From contig JAOHFJ010000002.1 of assembly GCA_028097945.1 (NCBI GenBank), positions 12,082 to 76,081 of the forward strand: a DNA stretch of 64,000 nucleotides, in the 5' to 3' direction. This DNA is from Candidatus Pelagibacter sp. (GTDB lineage: Bacteria; Pseudomonadota; Alphaproteobacteria; Pelagibacterales; Pelagibacteraceae). The notes beneath the pieces were generated by a model. The model made no database searches and was not told the DNA's origin. It worked only from the letters and a program-made list of their open reading frames with translations. The first letter of the stretch is position 1, and every line of letters starts with the position of its first letter. Of this stretch, positions 55,732 through 63,662 are shown in pieces. The translations under genes and the position numbers were made by a program.

Positions 55732-56316
55732 ATGACTGATACTCCGTTTATGCCAAAAGCAACTGCTGTTTGGTTAGTTGAAAATACAACTTTGACTTTT
55801 AAGCAAATTGCAGAATTTTGTAATTTACATGAACTAGAAATTAAAGGTATAGCTGATGGCGACGTTGCTAAAGGAATAAAAGCCTACAATCCAATTTTAG
55901 CTGGTCAATTATCCAGGGAAGAAATTGAACAATGTTCCAATGACTCAGAAAAAAAATTAAGATTACTAAAAAAAATTGAGGAAGTTGAAGTAAAAGAGAG
56001 AAAAAGACCAAAATATACACCGTTATCAAAAAGACAAGATAGACCAGATGCTATTCTTTGGTTGTGCAAGAATGCTTCAGAATTAACTGATGGACAAATT
56101 TCTAAACTTGTAGGAAGTACAAAAGGAACTGTCTCTTTAATTAGAAAAAGAAGTTATTGGAACTTCTCAAATTTAAAACCAAGGGACCCTGTTATTCTAG
56201 CTTTATGCACTCAGGAAGTTTTTCAAAAAGCCTTAGATAAAGCCAAAAGAAGAGTTGAAAGAGAGAAAAAAGCTAAAATTAGAGAGGAAAAAAAGGCTCA
56301 AGCGGCTTCTCTCTAG
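55732..56316 (+). CDS. trcR: DUF1013 cell-cycle transcriptional regulator TrcR
   Basis: The 194-residue protein starts TDTPFMPKATAVWLVENTTLTFKQIAEFCNLHELEIKGIADG, has YNPILAGQLSREEIEQC, then KYTPLSKRQDRPDAILWLCKNASELTDGQISKLVGSTKGTVSLIRKRSYWNFSNLKPRDPV and a Lys/Arg/Glu-rich tail. This is the alphaproteobacteria-specific DUF1013 family with two HTH-like segments, now named TrcR, linked to cell-cycle control. It lies between rpmE and rpsU in a growth-related cluster. Confidence 0.88.
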   Translation: MTDTPFMPKATAVWLVENTTLTFKQIAEFCNLHELEIKGIADGDVAKGIKAYNPILAGQLSREEIEQCSNDSEKKLRLLKKIEEVEVKERKRPKYTPLSKRQDRPDAILWLCKNASELTDGQISKLVGSTKGTVSLIRKRSYWNFSNLKPRDPVILALCTQEVFQKALDKAKRRVEREKKAKIREEKKAQAASL

Positions 56317-56357
56317 ACAAATAGATTTTCTAATGATAACTACCATCAAAATTAACT

Positions 56358-56362
56358 GGAGG
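56358..56362 (+). promoter_or_regulatory. Shine-Dalgarno that sets the ATT start of rpsU
   Basis: GGAGG lies 5 bases before an ATT codon at 56368. No ATG, GTG or TTG is in frame between this site and the conserved N-terminus of S21, so it decides the start. Confidence 0.8.
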
Positions 56363-56367
56363 TTTTT

Positions 56368-56562
56368 ATTAAAATAGACGTAAAAGATAATAATGTAGAA
56401 CAGGCAATTAGAGTTCTTAAAAGGAAGCTTCAAAAAGAGGGTTTTTTTAAAGTGATGAAAATGAAAAGCACTTATGAGAAACCATCTGAAAAAAAAAAGA
56501 GAGTTCAAACAGAAAATCTAAAAAGAATAAAAAAACTCCAAAAACTAAAAAACAGGTACTAA
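56368..56562 (+). CDS. rpsU: 30S ribosomal protein S21, initiated at ATT
   Basis: The 64-residue frame reads (M)KIDVKDNNVEQAIRVLKRKLQ, then KEGFFKVMKMKSTYEKPSEKKK and a basic tail ending KLKNRY, which is S21 throughout. Aligned with the common S21 start M-x-V-x-V-R/K-D-N-N-V-x-Q-A, the initiator falls exactly on the ATT at 56368, preceded by GGAGG at 5 bases. The nearest in-frame ATG is 29 codons in and would remove the conserved half. S21 helps mRNA pairing to the 16S 3' end. It precedes csp by 24 bases. Confidence 0.9.
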   Translation: MKIDVKDNNVEQAIRVLKRKLQKEGFFKVMKMKSTYEKPSEKKKRVQTENLKRIKKLQKLKNRY

Positions 56563-56586
56563 ATTATTTAAATGAGAGGATTTATA

Positions 56587-56790
56587 ATGCCATCTGGTAA
56601 AGTGAAATGGTTTAATGCAAAAAAAGGTTATGGATTCATTACTGATGATGAAACACAAAAAGATATTTTTCTTCATGTTTCAGCACTTGAAGAGTCTAAA
56701 TTAAGAGTTTTAAAAGAAGATCAAACAATAATTTACGATATAAAAGAAGATAAAGAAAAACTTCAAGCTATAAACATTAAGAAGAAATAA
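56587..56790 (+). CDS. Cold-shock protein, CspA family
   Basis: The 67-residue protein starts MPSGKVKWFNAKKGYGFITDD, with RNP1 (KGYGFI) and RNP2-like IFLHVSAL motifs of the OB-fold cold-shock domain. I chose the ATG at 56587, with GAGAGGA 6 bases upstream; an ATG at 56572 would add five residues and swallow the ribosome site. It acts as an RNA chaperone. The stop codon is only 5 bases from the mature 5' end of tRNA-fMet. Confidence 0.92.
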   Translation: MPSGKVKWFNAKKGYGFITDDETQKDIFLHVSALEESKLRVLKEDQTIIYDIKEDKEKLQAINIKKK

Positions 56791-56795
56791 TTTAT

Positions 56796-56872
<77 letters not shown>

Positions 56873-56874
56873 AA

Positions 56875-58698
56875 ATGACAAATACATTCAGAAATATAAC
56901 TATAATCGCTCACGTTGACCACGGAAAAACTACTTTGATTGACAGCTTAATGAAACAAAGTGGAACTTTCAGAGAAAATGAAAACGTCGAGGAGCGAGTA
57001 ATGGACTCTGGAGAATTAGAGAAAGAAAGAGGTATTACAATTTTAGCAAAACCTACATCTATTAATTGGAAAAATTCTAGAATAAATATTATTGATACCC
57101 CAGGACACAGAGACTTTGCTGCAGAAGTTGAGAGAGTGTTGCACATGGCTGATGGAGCTTTATTATTAATAGACTCTGCAGAAGGAGTTATGCCCCAAAC
57201 AAAATTTGTTTTATCAAAAGCTTTAAAACAAGGTTTAAAGCCAATTGTTGTAATTAATAAATTGGATAAACCTGATCAAAGAGCTAATGAAGTTTTAGAT
57301 GAAACTTTTGATTTATTTGTTAGTCTCGATGCAAATGAAGAGCAATTAGATTTTCCAGTTTTATATGCTAGTGGTAGATCTGGTTGGGCTTCAAAAGAAA
57401 TTAATGGACCAAGAGAAAATTTACAACCACTGTTAAACTTAATAATTGAACATGTTAAACCATCTACTTTTGATAAAACTAAACCATTCGCGATGCTCTC
57501 TACCCTTCTTTATGCTGATAGTTTTTTAGGAAGAAGCTTAGTTGGAAGAATTGCTCAAGGCACTGCAAAAGCAAATCAGCAAATCAAGGCTATTAACTTG
57601 AATGGAGAAAAAGTTGACGAAGGTAGGCTCACAAAAATTTTTAGATATGAGGGTACAAAAAAAGTTCCTATTGAAGAAGGAGAAGCTGGAGACATAGTGA
57701 TTATTGCTGGGTTAGAAAAGGCAAATGTTGCGGATACTATTTGTAATTTAGAAGTAAATGATCCTATTGATGCAACTCCGATAGATCCTCCAACCATGTC
57801 TATTACTATAACAGTAAATAGTTCTCCGTTAGCTGGAACAGAGGGGAAAAAACTAACAAGTACTCAAATTAGAGATCGCTTAATATTAGAAGCAGAAAAT
57901 AATGTAGGTATAAATTTTGAAGAAAATAAAAATAAAGATGCATTCGTTATAAGTGGAAGAGGTGAACTAATGTTGGAAATCCTTTTGACGCAAATGAGAA
58001 GAGAGGGATTTGAAATGACTGTTAGTCCTCCAAAAGTTTTAATTAAGAAAGATGATGCAGGGAATAAACTTGAACCAATCGAGGAGATAACAATGGATTT
58101 AGATGAGGAGTTTTCATCAAAAGTAATTGACTCGATGAATAGAAGGAAAGGAAAATTAATCGATCTCAAAGATACTGGAAAAGATAAAAAAAGATTAATA
58201 TTTCATGCTCCAACAAGAGGTCTGATGGGTTACACAAGTAGATTTTTAACTTTAACAAAAGGCACTGGTGTAATTAATAGAATTTTTCACTCTTACGGAG
58301 AATATACAGGTGACATGGAAGGAAGAAGAAATGGTGCTTTAATTTCAATGGAGAATGGTAAAGCAGTAGCCTTTGCAATTTTTAATTTACAAGCTAGGGG
58401 TGAAATGTTTGTCACCCATAACGATCCGGTTTATGAAGGCATGATAGTTGGGCTCTCGTCAAAAAGTGGAGATCTTGAAATAAATGTTTTAAAAGGCAAA
58501 AAGTTAACAAACATGAGAACCCAGGGGACTGATGAGAATGTTGTTTTAACTCCTGTAAGGAAGATGGCTATAGCTGAGCAACTGAGTATGCTTAATACTG
58601 ATGAGGCTTTAGAAATAACTCCTAAATCTTGTAGACTTAGGAAACTTGTATTAGATCCTCATGAAAGAAAAAGGCAGTCTAGGGCAAAGGCCTCTTAG
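56875..58698 (+). CDS. typA: Translational GTPase TypA/BipA
   Basis: The 607-residue GTPase has FRNITIIAHVDHGKTTLIDSLMKQSG (G1), ERGITILAKP (G2), IIDTPGHRDFAAEVER (G3), VVINKLDKPDQR (G4), EF-G-like domains III and V, and the BipA-specific end NVVLTPVRKMAIAEQLSMLNTDEALEITPKSCRLRKLVLDPHERKR. It binds ribosomes and supports assembly and stress growth. The start is the ATG 2 bases after the tRNA-fMet CCA, so there is no room for its own ribosome site. It shares TTAG at its stop with the convergent transaldolase gene. Confidence 0.96.
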   Translation: MTNTFRNITIIAHVDHGKTTLIDSLMKQSGTFRENENVEERVMDSGELEKERGITILAKPTSINWKNSRINIIDTPGHRDFAAEVERVLHMADGALLLIDSAEGVMPQTKFVLSKALKQGLKPIVVINKLDKPDQRANEVLDETFDLFVSLDANEEQLDFPVLYASGRSGWASKEINGPRENLQPLLNLIIEHVKPSTFDKTKPFAMLSTLLYADSFLGRSLVGRIAQGTAKANQQIKAINLNGEKVDEGRLTKIFRYEGTKKVPIEEGEAGDIVIIAGLEKANVADTICNLEVNDPIDATPIDPPTMSITITVNSSPLAGTEGKKLTSTQIRDRLILEAENNVGINFEENKNKDAFVISGRGELMLEILLTQMRREGFEMTVSPPKVLIKKDDAGNKLEPIEEITMDLDEEFSSKVIDSMNRRKGKLIDLKDTGKDKKRLIFHAPTRGLMGYTSRFLTLTKGTGVINRIFHSYGEYTGDMEGRRNGALISMENGKAVAFAIFNLQARGEMFVTHNDPVYEGMIVGLSSKSGDLEINVLKGKKLTNMRTQGTDENVVLTPVRKMAIAEQLSMLNTDEALEITPKSCRLRKLVLDPHERKRQSRAKAS

Positions 58699-59393
58699 AG
58701 ACTGAATTTAGATTTCTTGCTATCAATTAGAAAACCTTTAACAGTATCAAGTGTCAGCGATTTAAAACTTTTCCCGAAGCCATTGATTTGATTAATTATT
58801 TTAGGAGGCATAGTAATTATATTGCAATTAATTTGTTTCGCCTGAATATAATTGTAAGCTTCTCTAGTACTTGCCCAAAGAATTTCAATATTTTTTTTCT
58901 TCTTAGTAAGAAAAATGCTTTTTTTAAATATGGGAAGAGGATCTTTTCCTTTATCTGACATTCTTCCAGCAAAAATTGAGATGATAGATTTAGTTTTTTT
59001 ATTCAATTTTTTATAAATTTTATTAGTTTGTTCAAATGTATAAACTGCGGTTATATTTAGTTTAATTCCTTTATCACTTAATTCCTTGATAACTGGTCCT
59101 GTAAACACTCCTTTAGAGTTTACAACTGGAATTTTTACATAAACATTTTTACCCCAAGAATTAATTTCGTAAGCCTGTTTGAGCATGTCTTTAAAATTAT
59201 CTGCAAACACTTCAAAAGAAATAGGTTTTTTTTTGCAAACTTTTAAAATTTTTAGAGAATACTCTTTATAATTTTTGGCTCCAGCTAATCGCATTAAACT
59301 TGGATTAGTAGTAAAACCATCTACTAAGGATTTATTATTAAAAAATTTTATTGTCTTATAGTCGGCTATATCGCAAAATATTTTTGTTCTCAT
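58695..59393 (-). CDS. tal: Transaldolase (short, Fsa/TalC-like family)
   Basis: The 232-residue TIM barrel starts MRTKIFCDIADYKTIKFFNNKSLVDGFTTNPSLMRLAG, with EVFADN, NVYVKIPVVNSKGVF (Schiff-base lysine), LNITAVYTFEQT, SIFAGRMSDKGKDP, ILWASTREAYNYIQA and IITMPPKI. It lacks the extra length of TalA/B. It carries out sedoheptulose-7-P/glyceraldehyde-3-P exchange, or fructose-6-P aldol cleavage if Fsa-like. It overlaps pntB by one base. Confidence 0.88.
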   Translation of the reverse strand: MRTKIFCDIADYKTIKFFNNKSLVDGFTTNPSLMRLAGAKNYKEYSLKILKVCKKKPISFEVFADNFKDMLKQAYEINSWGKNVYVKIPVVNSKGVFTGPVIKELSDKGIKLNITAVYTFEQTNKIYKKLNKKTKSIISIFAGRMSDKGKDPLPIFKKSIFLTKKKKNIEILWASTREAYNYIQAKQINCNIITMPPKIINQINGFGKSFKSLTLDTVKGFLIDSKKSKFSL

Positions 59394-60796
59394 TATTCTA
59401 AATTTTTAACAATATCTTCTGTCATTTTTTTCGCATCAGCGAACAACATCAAAGTATTATCTTTATAAAAGAGCTCATTATCTATGCCGGCATACCCAGG
59501 CGATAAACTTCTTTTAACAAATAAAACAGATTTACATTTCTCAACATCGAGAACTGGCATTCCAAATATTGGGCTTTTTGGATCTGTTTTCGCTACAGGA
59601 TTTGTTACGTCGTTTGCTCCAATTACAAATGCAACATCAGAATTAGCAAAATCATTATTTATATCTTCTAATTCAAACACTTCATCATAAGGAACATTTG
59701 CTTCTGCTAACAATACATTCATATGTCCAGGCATTCTTCCTGCAACAGGGTGTATAGCATATGTAACTTTAATATCATTTTTCTTTAATTTATCTACCAT
59801 CTCTCGAAGAGCATGTTGAGCTTGGGCTACGGCCATACCGTATCCTGGAACTATTATCACTGATGATGCATTTTTCATTAAAAAAGCTGCATCCTCTGCA
59901 TTACCACTTTTAACTGGTTTTTGATCCTTCTTTTCTTTTTTATCATCAGCAGAATTATCTGCGCCAAAACCACCAAGTATTACACTAACAAAAGATCTGT
60001 TCATGGCTTTACACATTATATATGAAAGTATTGCTCCAGAGGATCCGACAAGAGCACCTGTTATGATCAAAGCAGTGTTTTCTAATGTAAAACCTATACC
60101 AGCTGCAGCCCAGCCAGAATAAGAATTAAGCATTGAAATAACTACAGGCATATCTGCTCCGCCAATAGGTATAATTAATAAAACACCAACAAGAAATGAG
60201 ATTACAATTACTGTCCAAAAAAAATTTGTGGACTGAGTTTTACATAAATAAAATATTAAAACAAAAATACTTATTCCAAGTATCAAATTTAAAATGTGCT
60301 GACCGCTAAATGTTATAGGAGCGCCAGACATTATTCCTCTTAACTTTAAAAAAGCTATTATTGAACCTGAAAAAGTTATTGCTCCTACTGCTGCACCGAT
60401 AGACATTTCAATGAGACTTGCTAATTTAATATCACCAACATTTCCTAGATTAAAAGCTGCAGGATTTAAAAAAGCAGCTATTGCAACAAAAACAGCTGCT
60501 AAACCAACTAAACTATGAAAACCTGCCACTAATTCTGGCATTGCCGTCATCGGAATTTTAAAGGCTATAAAAGCACCTATTGCTCCACCAATAACTAAAA
60601 ATAGCATTACATAAACTAATGATATAGAAAAATTACCTATCGACAGGAATGTCACAACAATTGCGATTATCATTCCTATAATTCCGAAGTAATTTCCTTG
60701 TCTAGAAGTATCTGGTGATGATAATCCCCTCAGCGCAAGAATGAATAATATCCCTGATACTAAATAAAAAACTGCTGCTAGATTTGCACTTATCAT
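59393..60796 (-). CDS. pntB: NAD(P) transhydrogenase subunit beta
   Basis: The 467-residue protein has about nine hydrophobic helices (domain II) and a C-terminal NADP domain III with SVIIVPGYGMAVAQAQHALREMVDKLKKNDIKVTYAIHPVAGRMPGHMNVLLAEANVPYDEVFELEDIN and VAFVIGANDVTNP. It uses proton entry to drive hydride transfer from NADH to NADP+. It overlaps the small alpha subunit gene by 4 bases. Confidence 0.96.
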   Translation of the reverse strand: MISANLAAVFYLVSGILFILALRGLSSPDTSRQGNYFGIIGMIIAIVVTFLSIGNFSISLVYVMLFLVIGGAIGAFIAFKIPMTAMPELVAGFHSLVGLAAVFVAIAAFLNPAAFNLGNVGDIKLASLIEMSIGAAVGAITFSGSIIAFLKLRGIMSGAPITFSGQHILNLILGISIFVLIFYLCKTQSTNFFWTVIVISFLVGVLLIIPIGGADMPVVISMLNSYSGWAAAGIGFTLENTALIITGALVGSSGAILSYIMCKAMNRSFVSVILGGFGADNSADDKKEKKDQKPVKSGNAEDAAFLMKNASSVIIVPGYGMAVAQAQHALREMVDKLKKNDIKVTYAIHPVAGRMPGHMNVLLAEANVPYDEVFELEDINNDFANSDVAFVIGANDVTNPVAKTDPKSPIFGMPVLDVEKCKSVLFVKRSLSPGYAGIDNELFYKDNTLMLFADAKKMTEDIVKNLE

Positions 60797-61104
60797 TTGC
60801 TCTTATCTTTCTTTTTTTTGTACATTTGAAGCATTCTTTGAGTCACCAAAAATCCACCAAAAATATTTATCGCTGCTAAAATGATAGCTATAAATCCAAA
60901 AATACTCGACGTATTAAAAACTCTATCAGAGTTTCCTGCTAAAGCTGCAATGATAGCGCCTACAATAATAACTGATGAGATGGCATTAGTTACTGACATC
61001 AGTGGAGTATGGAGAGACGGAGTTACACTCCAAACTACATAATAACCAATAAAAATTGATAAAATAAATATACTTAATCTAAATATAAACGGATCTATTT
61101 CCAT
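60793..61104 (-). CDS. pntAB: NAD(P) transhydrogenase subunit alpha, part 2 (membrane part)
   Basis: The 103-residue protein has three hydrophobic helices and the family segments YYVVWSVTPSLHTPLMSVTNAISSVIIVGA and FGGFLVTQRMLQMYKKKK. In E. coli this is the C-terminal part of PntA; alphaproteobacteria split it, as here. It sits 2 bases after the NAD-binding subunit gene. Confidence 0.94.
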   Translation of the reverse strand: MEIDPFIFRLSIFILSIFIGYYVVWSVTPSLHTPLMSVTNAISSVIIVGAIIAALAGNSDRVFNTSSIFGFIAIILAAINIFGGFLVTQRMLQMYKKKKDKSK

Positions 61105-61106
61105 AA

Positions 61107-62201
61107 TTAAACTTCTTTTATTAATGATTTTTCGATTATTTCATCCTCTAAATTAATAATAAAATCTTTTTTTTCTTTACTATACAAGTTACGTATAAAG
61201 CTAAATAAGTTTTTAGCATACAAACTTGAAGCGGTAAGCGGTAATCTGTTCATCAAACTTTTTACACCTATTATCTTTATTCCATTAACTGTATTGATTT
61301 TTCCTGCTTCTGAAAATGCTGAATTACCTCCTTGTTCTGCTGCTAAATCATAAACTATAGAACCTGGTTTCATCAATTTTACTAAATTCTCTGTTAAAAT
61401 TCTTGGTGCAGGTTTTCCAGGAATTAATGCAGTGCATATGACAATATCATTTTTTTTTAATGCTTCTTTCATCATCTCTGCTTGTTTTTTTTTATAATCA
61501 TCTGAAGCTTCTTTTGCATATCCACCAGCGGTTTCCATATTTTCAGATTGTTCGACTGTTAAAAATCTGCCACCTAAACTTTCTACCTGCTCCTTTGAGG
61601 CTGCTCTGACGTCAGTAGCAGATACTATTGCACCCAATCTTTTAGCAGTAGCTATTGCTTGCAGACCTGCGACGCCAGCTCCAATTACTAAAACTTTTGC
61701 AGCTGGAACAGTGCCAGCGGCTGTCATCATCATTGGCACAGCTTTTTCAAACTCTGCAACACAATCGACTACAGCTCTATACCCAGCTAAATTTGATTGA
61801 GAAGATAAGACGTCCATTGATTGAGCTCGTGTAATTCTAGGTAAGAGTTCTAATGAGAAAGGTTTGACCTTTTTTAGTAAAATTTTATTAATTAGATCTT
61901 TATTTTTTGAAGGATTTAACATCCCGATTAAAATTGTATTTTCTTTTATTAGACTAATTTCATTTACAGGTGGGCAATTAACTTTAATAAGTAAATTACA
62001 CAAATTTAAAACCTCACTTGATGAGCTTTTAATCTCAGCCCCAGCATCTTTATAATTATTATCTTCTATTCCCAAATGACTGGCATAGTCTTTCTCAATA
62101 CATACTTTTAAACCTAAACCTATAATATTCTTTACTGTTTCAGGTGTAAGAGATACTCTTTTTTCTACTGTTAAATCTTCTTTGATTGAGCCAACTATCA
62201 T
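61107..62201 (-). CDS. pntAA: NAD(P) transhydrogenase subunit alpha, part 1 (NAD-binding)
   Basis: The 364-residue domain I protein starts MIVGSIKEDLTVEKRVSLTPETVKNI, with MDVLSSQSNLAGYRAVVD, VLVIGAGVAGLQAIATAKRLGAIVSATDVR (NAD-binding) and PGSIVYDLAAEQGGNS. It is the soluble NADH-binding part, related to alanine dehydrogenase. It heads pntAA-pntAB-pntB-tal, and the aa3 oxidase subunit IV gene ends 19 bases upstream. Confidence 0.95.
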   Translation of the reverse strand: MIVGSIKEDLTVEKRVSLTPETVKNIIGLGLKVCIEKDYASHLGIEDNNYKDAGAEIKSSSSEVLNLCNLLIKVNCPPVNEISLIKENTILIGMLNPSKNKDLINKILLKKVKPFSLELLPRITRAQSMDVLSSQSNLAGYRAVVDCVAEFEKAVPMMMTAAGTVPAAKVLVIGAGVAGLQAIATAKRLGAIVSATDVRAASKEQVESLGGRFLTVEQSENMETAGGYAKEASDDYKKKQAEMMKEALKKNDIVICTALIPGKPAPRILTENLVKLMKPGSIVYDLAAEQGGNSAFSEAGKINTVNGIKIIGVKSLMNRLPLTASSLYAKNLFSFIRNLYSKEKKDFIINLEDEIIEKSLIKEV

Positions 62202-62220
62202 TTTATTAAATTCTTAGATT

Positions 62221-62331
62221 TTACAGCAATGTTATTGCCAAAATTATCAGTAGAGCAATTACAGCTATAGTTCCCCACAAAACAAATTTTGTGAATCCAT
62301 TGTAAGTTTTTTTGAAGTCTTGTTCGCTCAT
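62221..62331 (-). CDS. aa3-type cytochrome c oxidase subunit IV
   Basis: A 36-residue frame reads MSEQDFKKTYNGFTKFVLWG followed by one membrane helix TIAVIALLIILAITLL. The KTYNGF-xxx-xxW-x motif before a single helix is the bacterial aa3-type subunit IV signature (CoxIV_bact_aa3). The protein is a small accessory subunit of unknown role, often encoded away from the main cox operon and next to pnt genes in alphaproteobacteria. It starts one base after the rpmJ stop. Confidence 0.85.
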   Translation of the reverse strand: MSEQDFKKTYNGFTKFVLWGTIAVIALLIILAITLL

Positions 62332-62332
62332 T

Positions 62333-62458
62333 TTAACCTTGGCGAGCTTTAAATTTTGGATTTTTTTTGTTTATAACGTAAAGCTTTCCCCTACGCTTAA
62401 CTAACTTTGAGTTTAGATCTCTTTTTTTTAATGATTTTAATGAGCTAGCTATTTTCAT
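62333..62458 (-). CDS. rpmJ: 50S ribosomal protein L36, Cys-less (YkgO-like) form
   Basis: The 41-residue frame reads [20 protein letters not shown] then [21 protein letters not shown], a full L36. The zinc ligands of standard L36 are absent, as in YkgO and other alphaproteobacterial L36 proteins. The start codon lies 9 bases downstream of the 5S rRNA 3' end on the same strand, with no Shine-Dalgarno and no terminator between. It is followed by the aa3 subunit IV gene after one base. Confidence 0.93.
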   Translation of the reverse strand: MKIASSLKSLKKRDLNSKLVKRRGKLYVINKKNPKFKARQG

Positions 62459-62467
62459 AATTTTATA

Positions 62468-62585
62468 AGCCTGGCAACGTCCTACTCTTCCATACCTTAA
62501 GGCAAAGTACCATCGGCGCTGAAGGACTTAACTTCCGAGTTCGGAATGGGATCGGGTGTGGCCCCTTCGCAATAATTACCAGGCA
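62468..62585 (-). rRNA. rrf: 5S ribosomal RNA
   Basis: The minus strand from 62585 to 62468 starts TGCCTGG and ends CCAGGCTT (closing helix), with the near-universal CCGATCCCATTCCGAACTCG and GAAGTTAAG loops and CAGCGCCGATGGTACT. Length is about 118 bases; the ends are placed by helix I pairing. No 23S or 16S gene is adjacent: upstream is tRNA-Val and then a glycosyltransferase gene. The 63 bases between tRNA-Val and 5S show no obvious terminator, so they may be one transcript. Confidence 0.95.
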
Positions 62586-62648
62586 CCGAGTTATAGTATT
62601 TTTAGTTTAATAAGTAAACAGGCTTTTATTGGCAATTTTAATGAGATT

Positions 62649-62723
62649 TGGTGGGCGTGATAAGAATTGAACTTATGACCTCTTCGATGTCAACGAAGCG
62701 TTCTACCACTGAACTACACGCCC
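62649..62723 (-). tRNA. tRNA-Val (anticodon GAC), CCA encoded
   Basis: On the minus strand, acceptor stem GGGCGTG/CACGCCC, D-arm with TTCAGTGGTAGAA, anticodon stem CTTCG/CGAAG around loop TTGACAT (anticodon GAC) and T-arm ATAAG-TTCAATT-CTTAT make a cloverleaf. CCA is encoded at 62649-62651. The tRNA 5' end is one base from the glycosyltransferase stop. Confidence 0.95.
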
Positions 62724-63650
62724 TTAAGTTTTAATTATATTATTATCTTTTGTAATAATTTTTTTTTCATCTAGTTTTTCAAGAGTATTTAGTTTTGAAA
62801 ATATGAATGGATTCAAAAGAAATATTTTAAATAAAATGATTATGCTTTTCAGCTGCCCTTTTTTTAGTAAATGAAAATTTAATTTGAGTGAGTAAATTGC
62901 AATTATAGTGTTTAGAAGACTAAGCTCTTTATTATTTAAATTTTTTGTTTTCAAGATATTTTCACTAATTAAAATATTTTCTCTTAAAACTGTTTCTTTT
63001 AAAAGAAATGATTTAGACATGTTATTATCTGGTTGGAAGATAGTTGTTAGATGCTCTTTAATAATATGTATATCACCTTTATTCAACAGTTTTAGAGTTA
63101 AATCATAATCTTGAGCATATTCTAACTTATCAGAATACCAACCTACCTCCTCTGCATCTTTTCTTCTATACATTATTGATGGATGAGGAATTGTATTTAT
63201 AAAATTTAATCTATTTTTTAATTGATCATTACTCATTTGACTTGCAAAAATTCTATATAATTTATTATTACTATCCAGAATCTTAGACCATGTGCTACAA
63301 ATTGAAATATTTTTATTTTTCTTAAAAATTTCTACCTGTCTTGAGATTTTATCATTATGAAAAAAGTCATCCGCATCTAAAATAGATATTAGTTCACCTT
63401 TTAATTTTTTTACTGCTGCAATTCTACTTTTCCCTAGTCCTAAATTTACTTTCTGCTCATAAATAAAAATTTTTTCACTTTTATATCTTTTTACAACTTC
63501 TAAAGTTTTATCAGTAGAACCATCATCCCAAATAATTAACTCCCAATTGACATAGGTTTGACTCAATACGCTTTCTACAGCTTTTGAAATAAATTTTTCA
63601 GCGTTATAGCAGTTTAACAATATCGATACTAATGGATTGTCAGATTTCAT
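62724..63650 (-). CDS. Family 2 glycosyltransferase
   Basis: The 308-residue protein has the GT-A fold start PLVSILLNCYNAEKFISKAVESVLSQTYVNWELIIWDDGSTDKT, then LGKSRIAAVKKLKGELISILDADDFF (metal-binding DADD) and HPSIMYRRKDAEEVGWYSDKLEYAQDYDLTLKLL (acceptor-side ED-like QDYD). It adds a sugar to a surface polysaccharide or lipid; donor and acceptor are unknown. It follows a methyltransferase gene by 12 bases. These two look like the start of a surface-glycan region beyond the right edge. Confidence 0.9.
   Translation of the reverse strand: MKSDNPLVSILLNCYNAEKFISKAVESVLSQTYVNWELIIWDDGSTDKTLEVVKRYKSEKIFIYEQKVNLGLGKSRIAAVKKLKGELISILDADDFFHNDKISRQVEIFKKNKNISICSTWSKILDSNNKLYRIFASQMSNDQLKNRLNFINTIPHPSIMYRRKDAEEVGWYSDKLEYAQDYDLTLKLLNKGDIHIIKEHLTTIFQPDNNMSKSFLLKETVLRENILISENILKTKNLNNKELSLLNTIIAIYSLKLNFHLLKKGQLKSIIILFKIFLLNPFIFSKLNTLEKLDEKKIITKDNNIIKT
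62734..62739 (-). promoter_or_regulatory. Probable -10 box for tRNA-Val/5S inside the glycosyltransferase 3' end
   Basis: A perfect TATAAT on the minus strand lies 10 bases before the tRNA 5' end, within the last codons of the upstream gene. No good -35 box is visible at 16-18 bases, so this is tentative. Confidence 0.4.
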
Positions 63651-63662
63651 GAAAATTTTTAA

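Noticed and set aside
56233..56508. Minus-strand open frame over rpsU
   Set aside because: It is antisense to trcR and S21, Phe/Leu-rich as expected from the complement of Lys/Glu codons, and S21 on the plus strand is clear.
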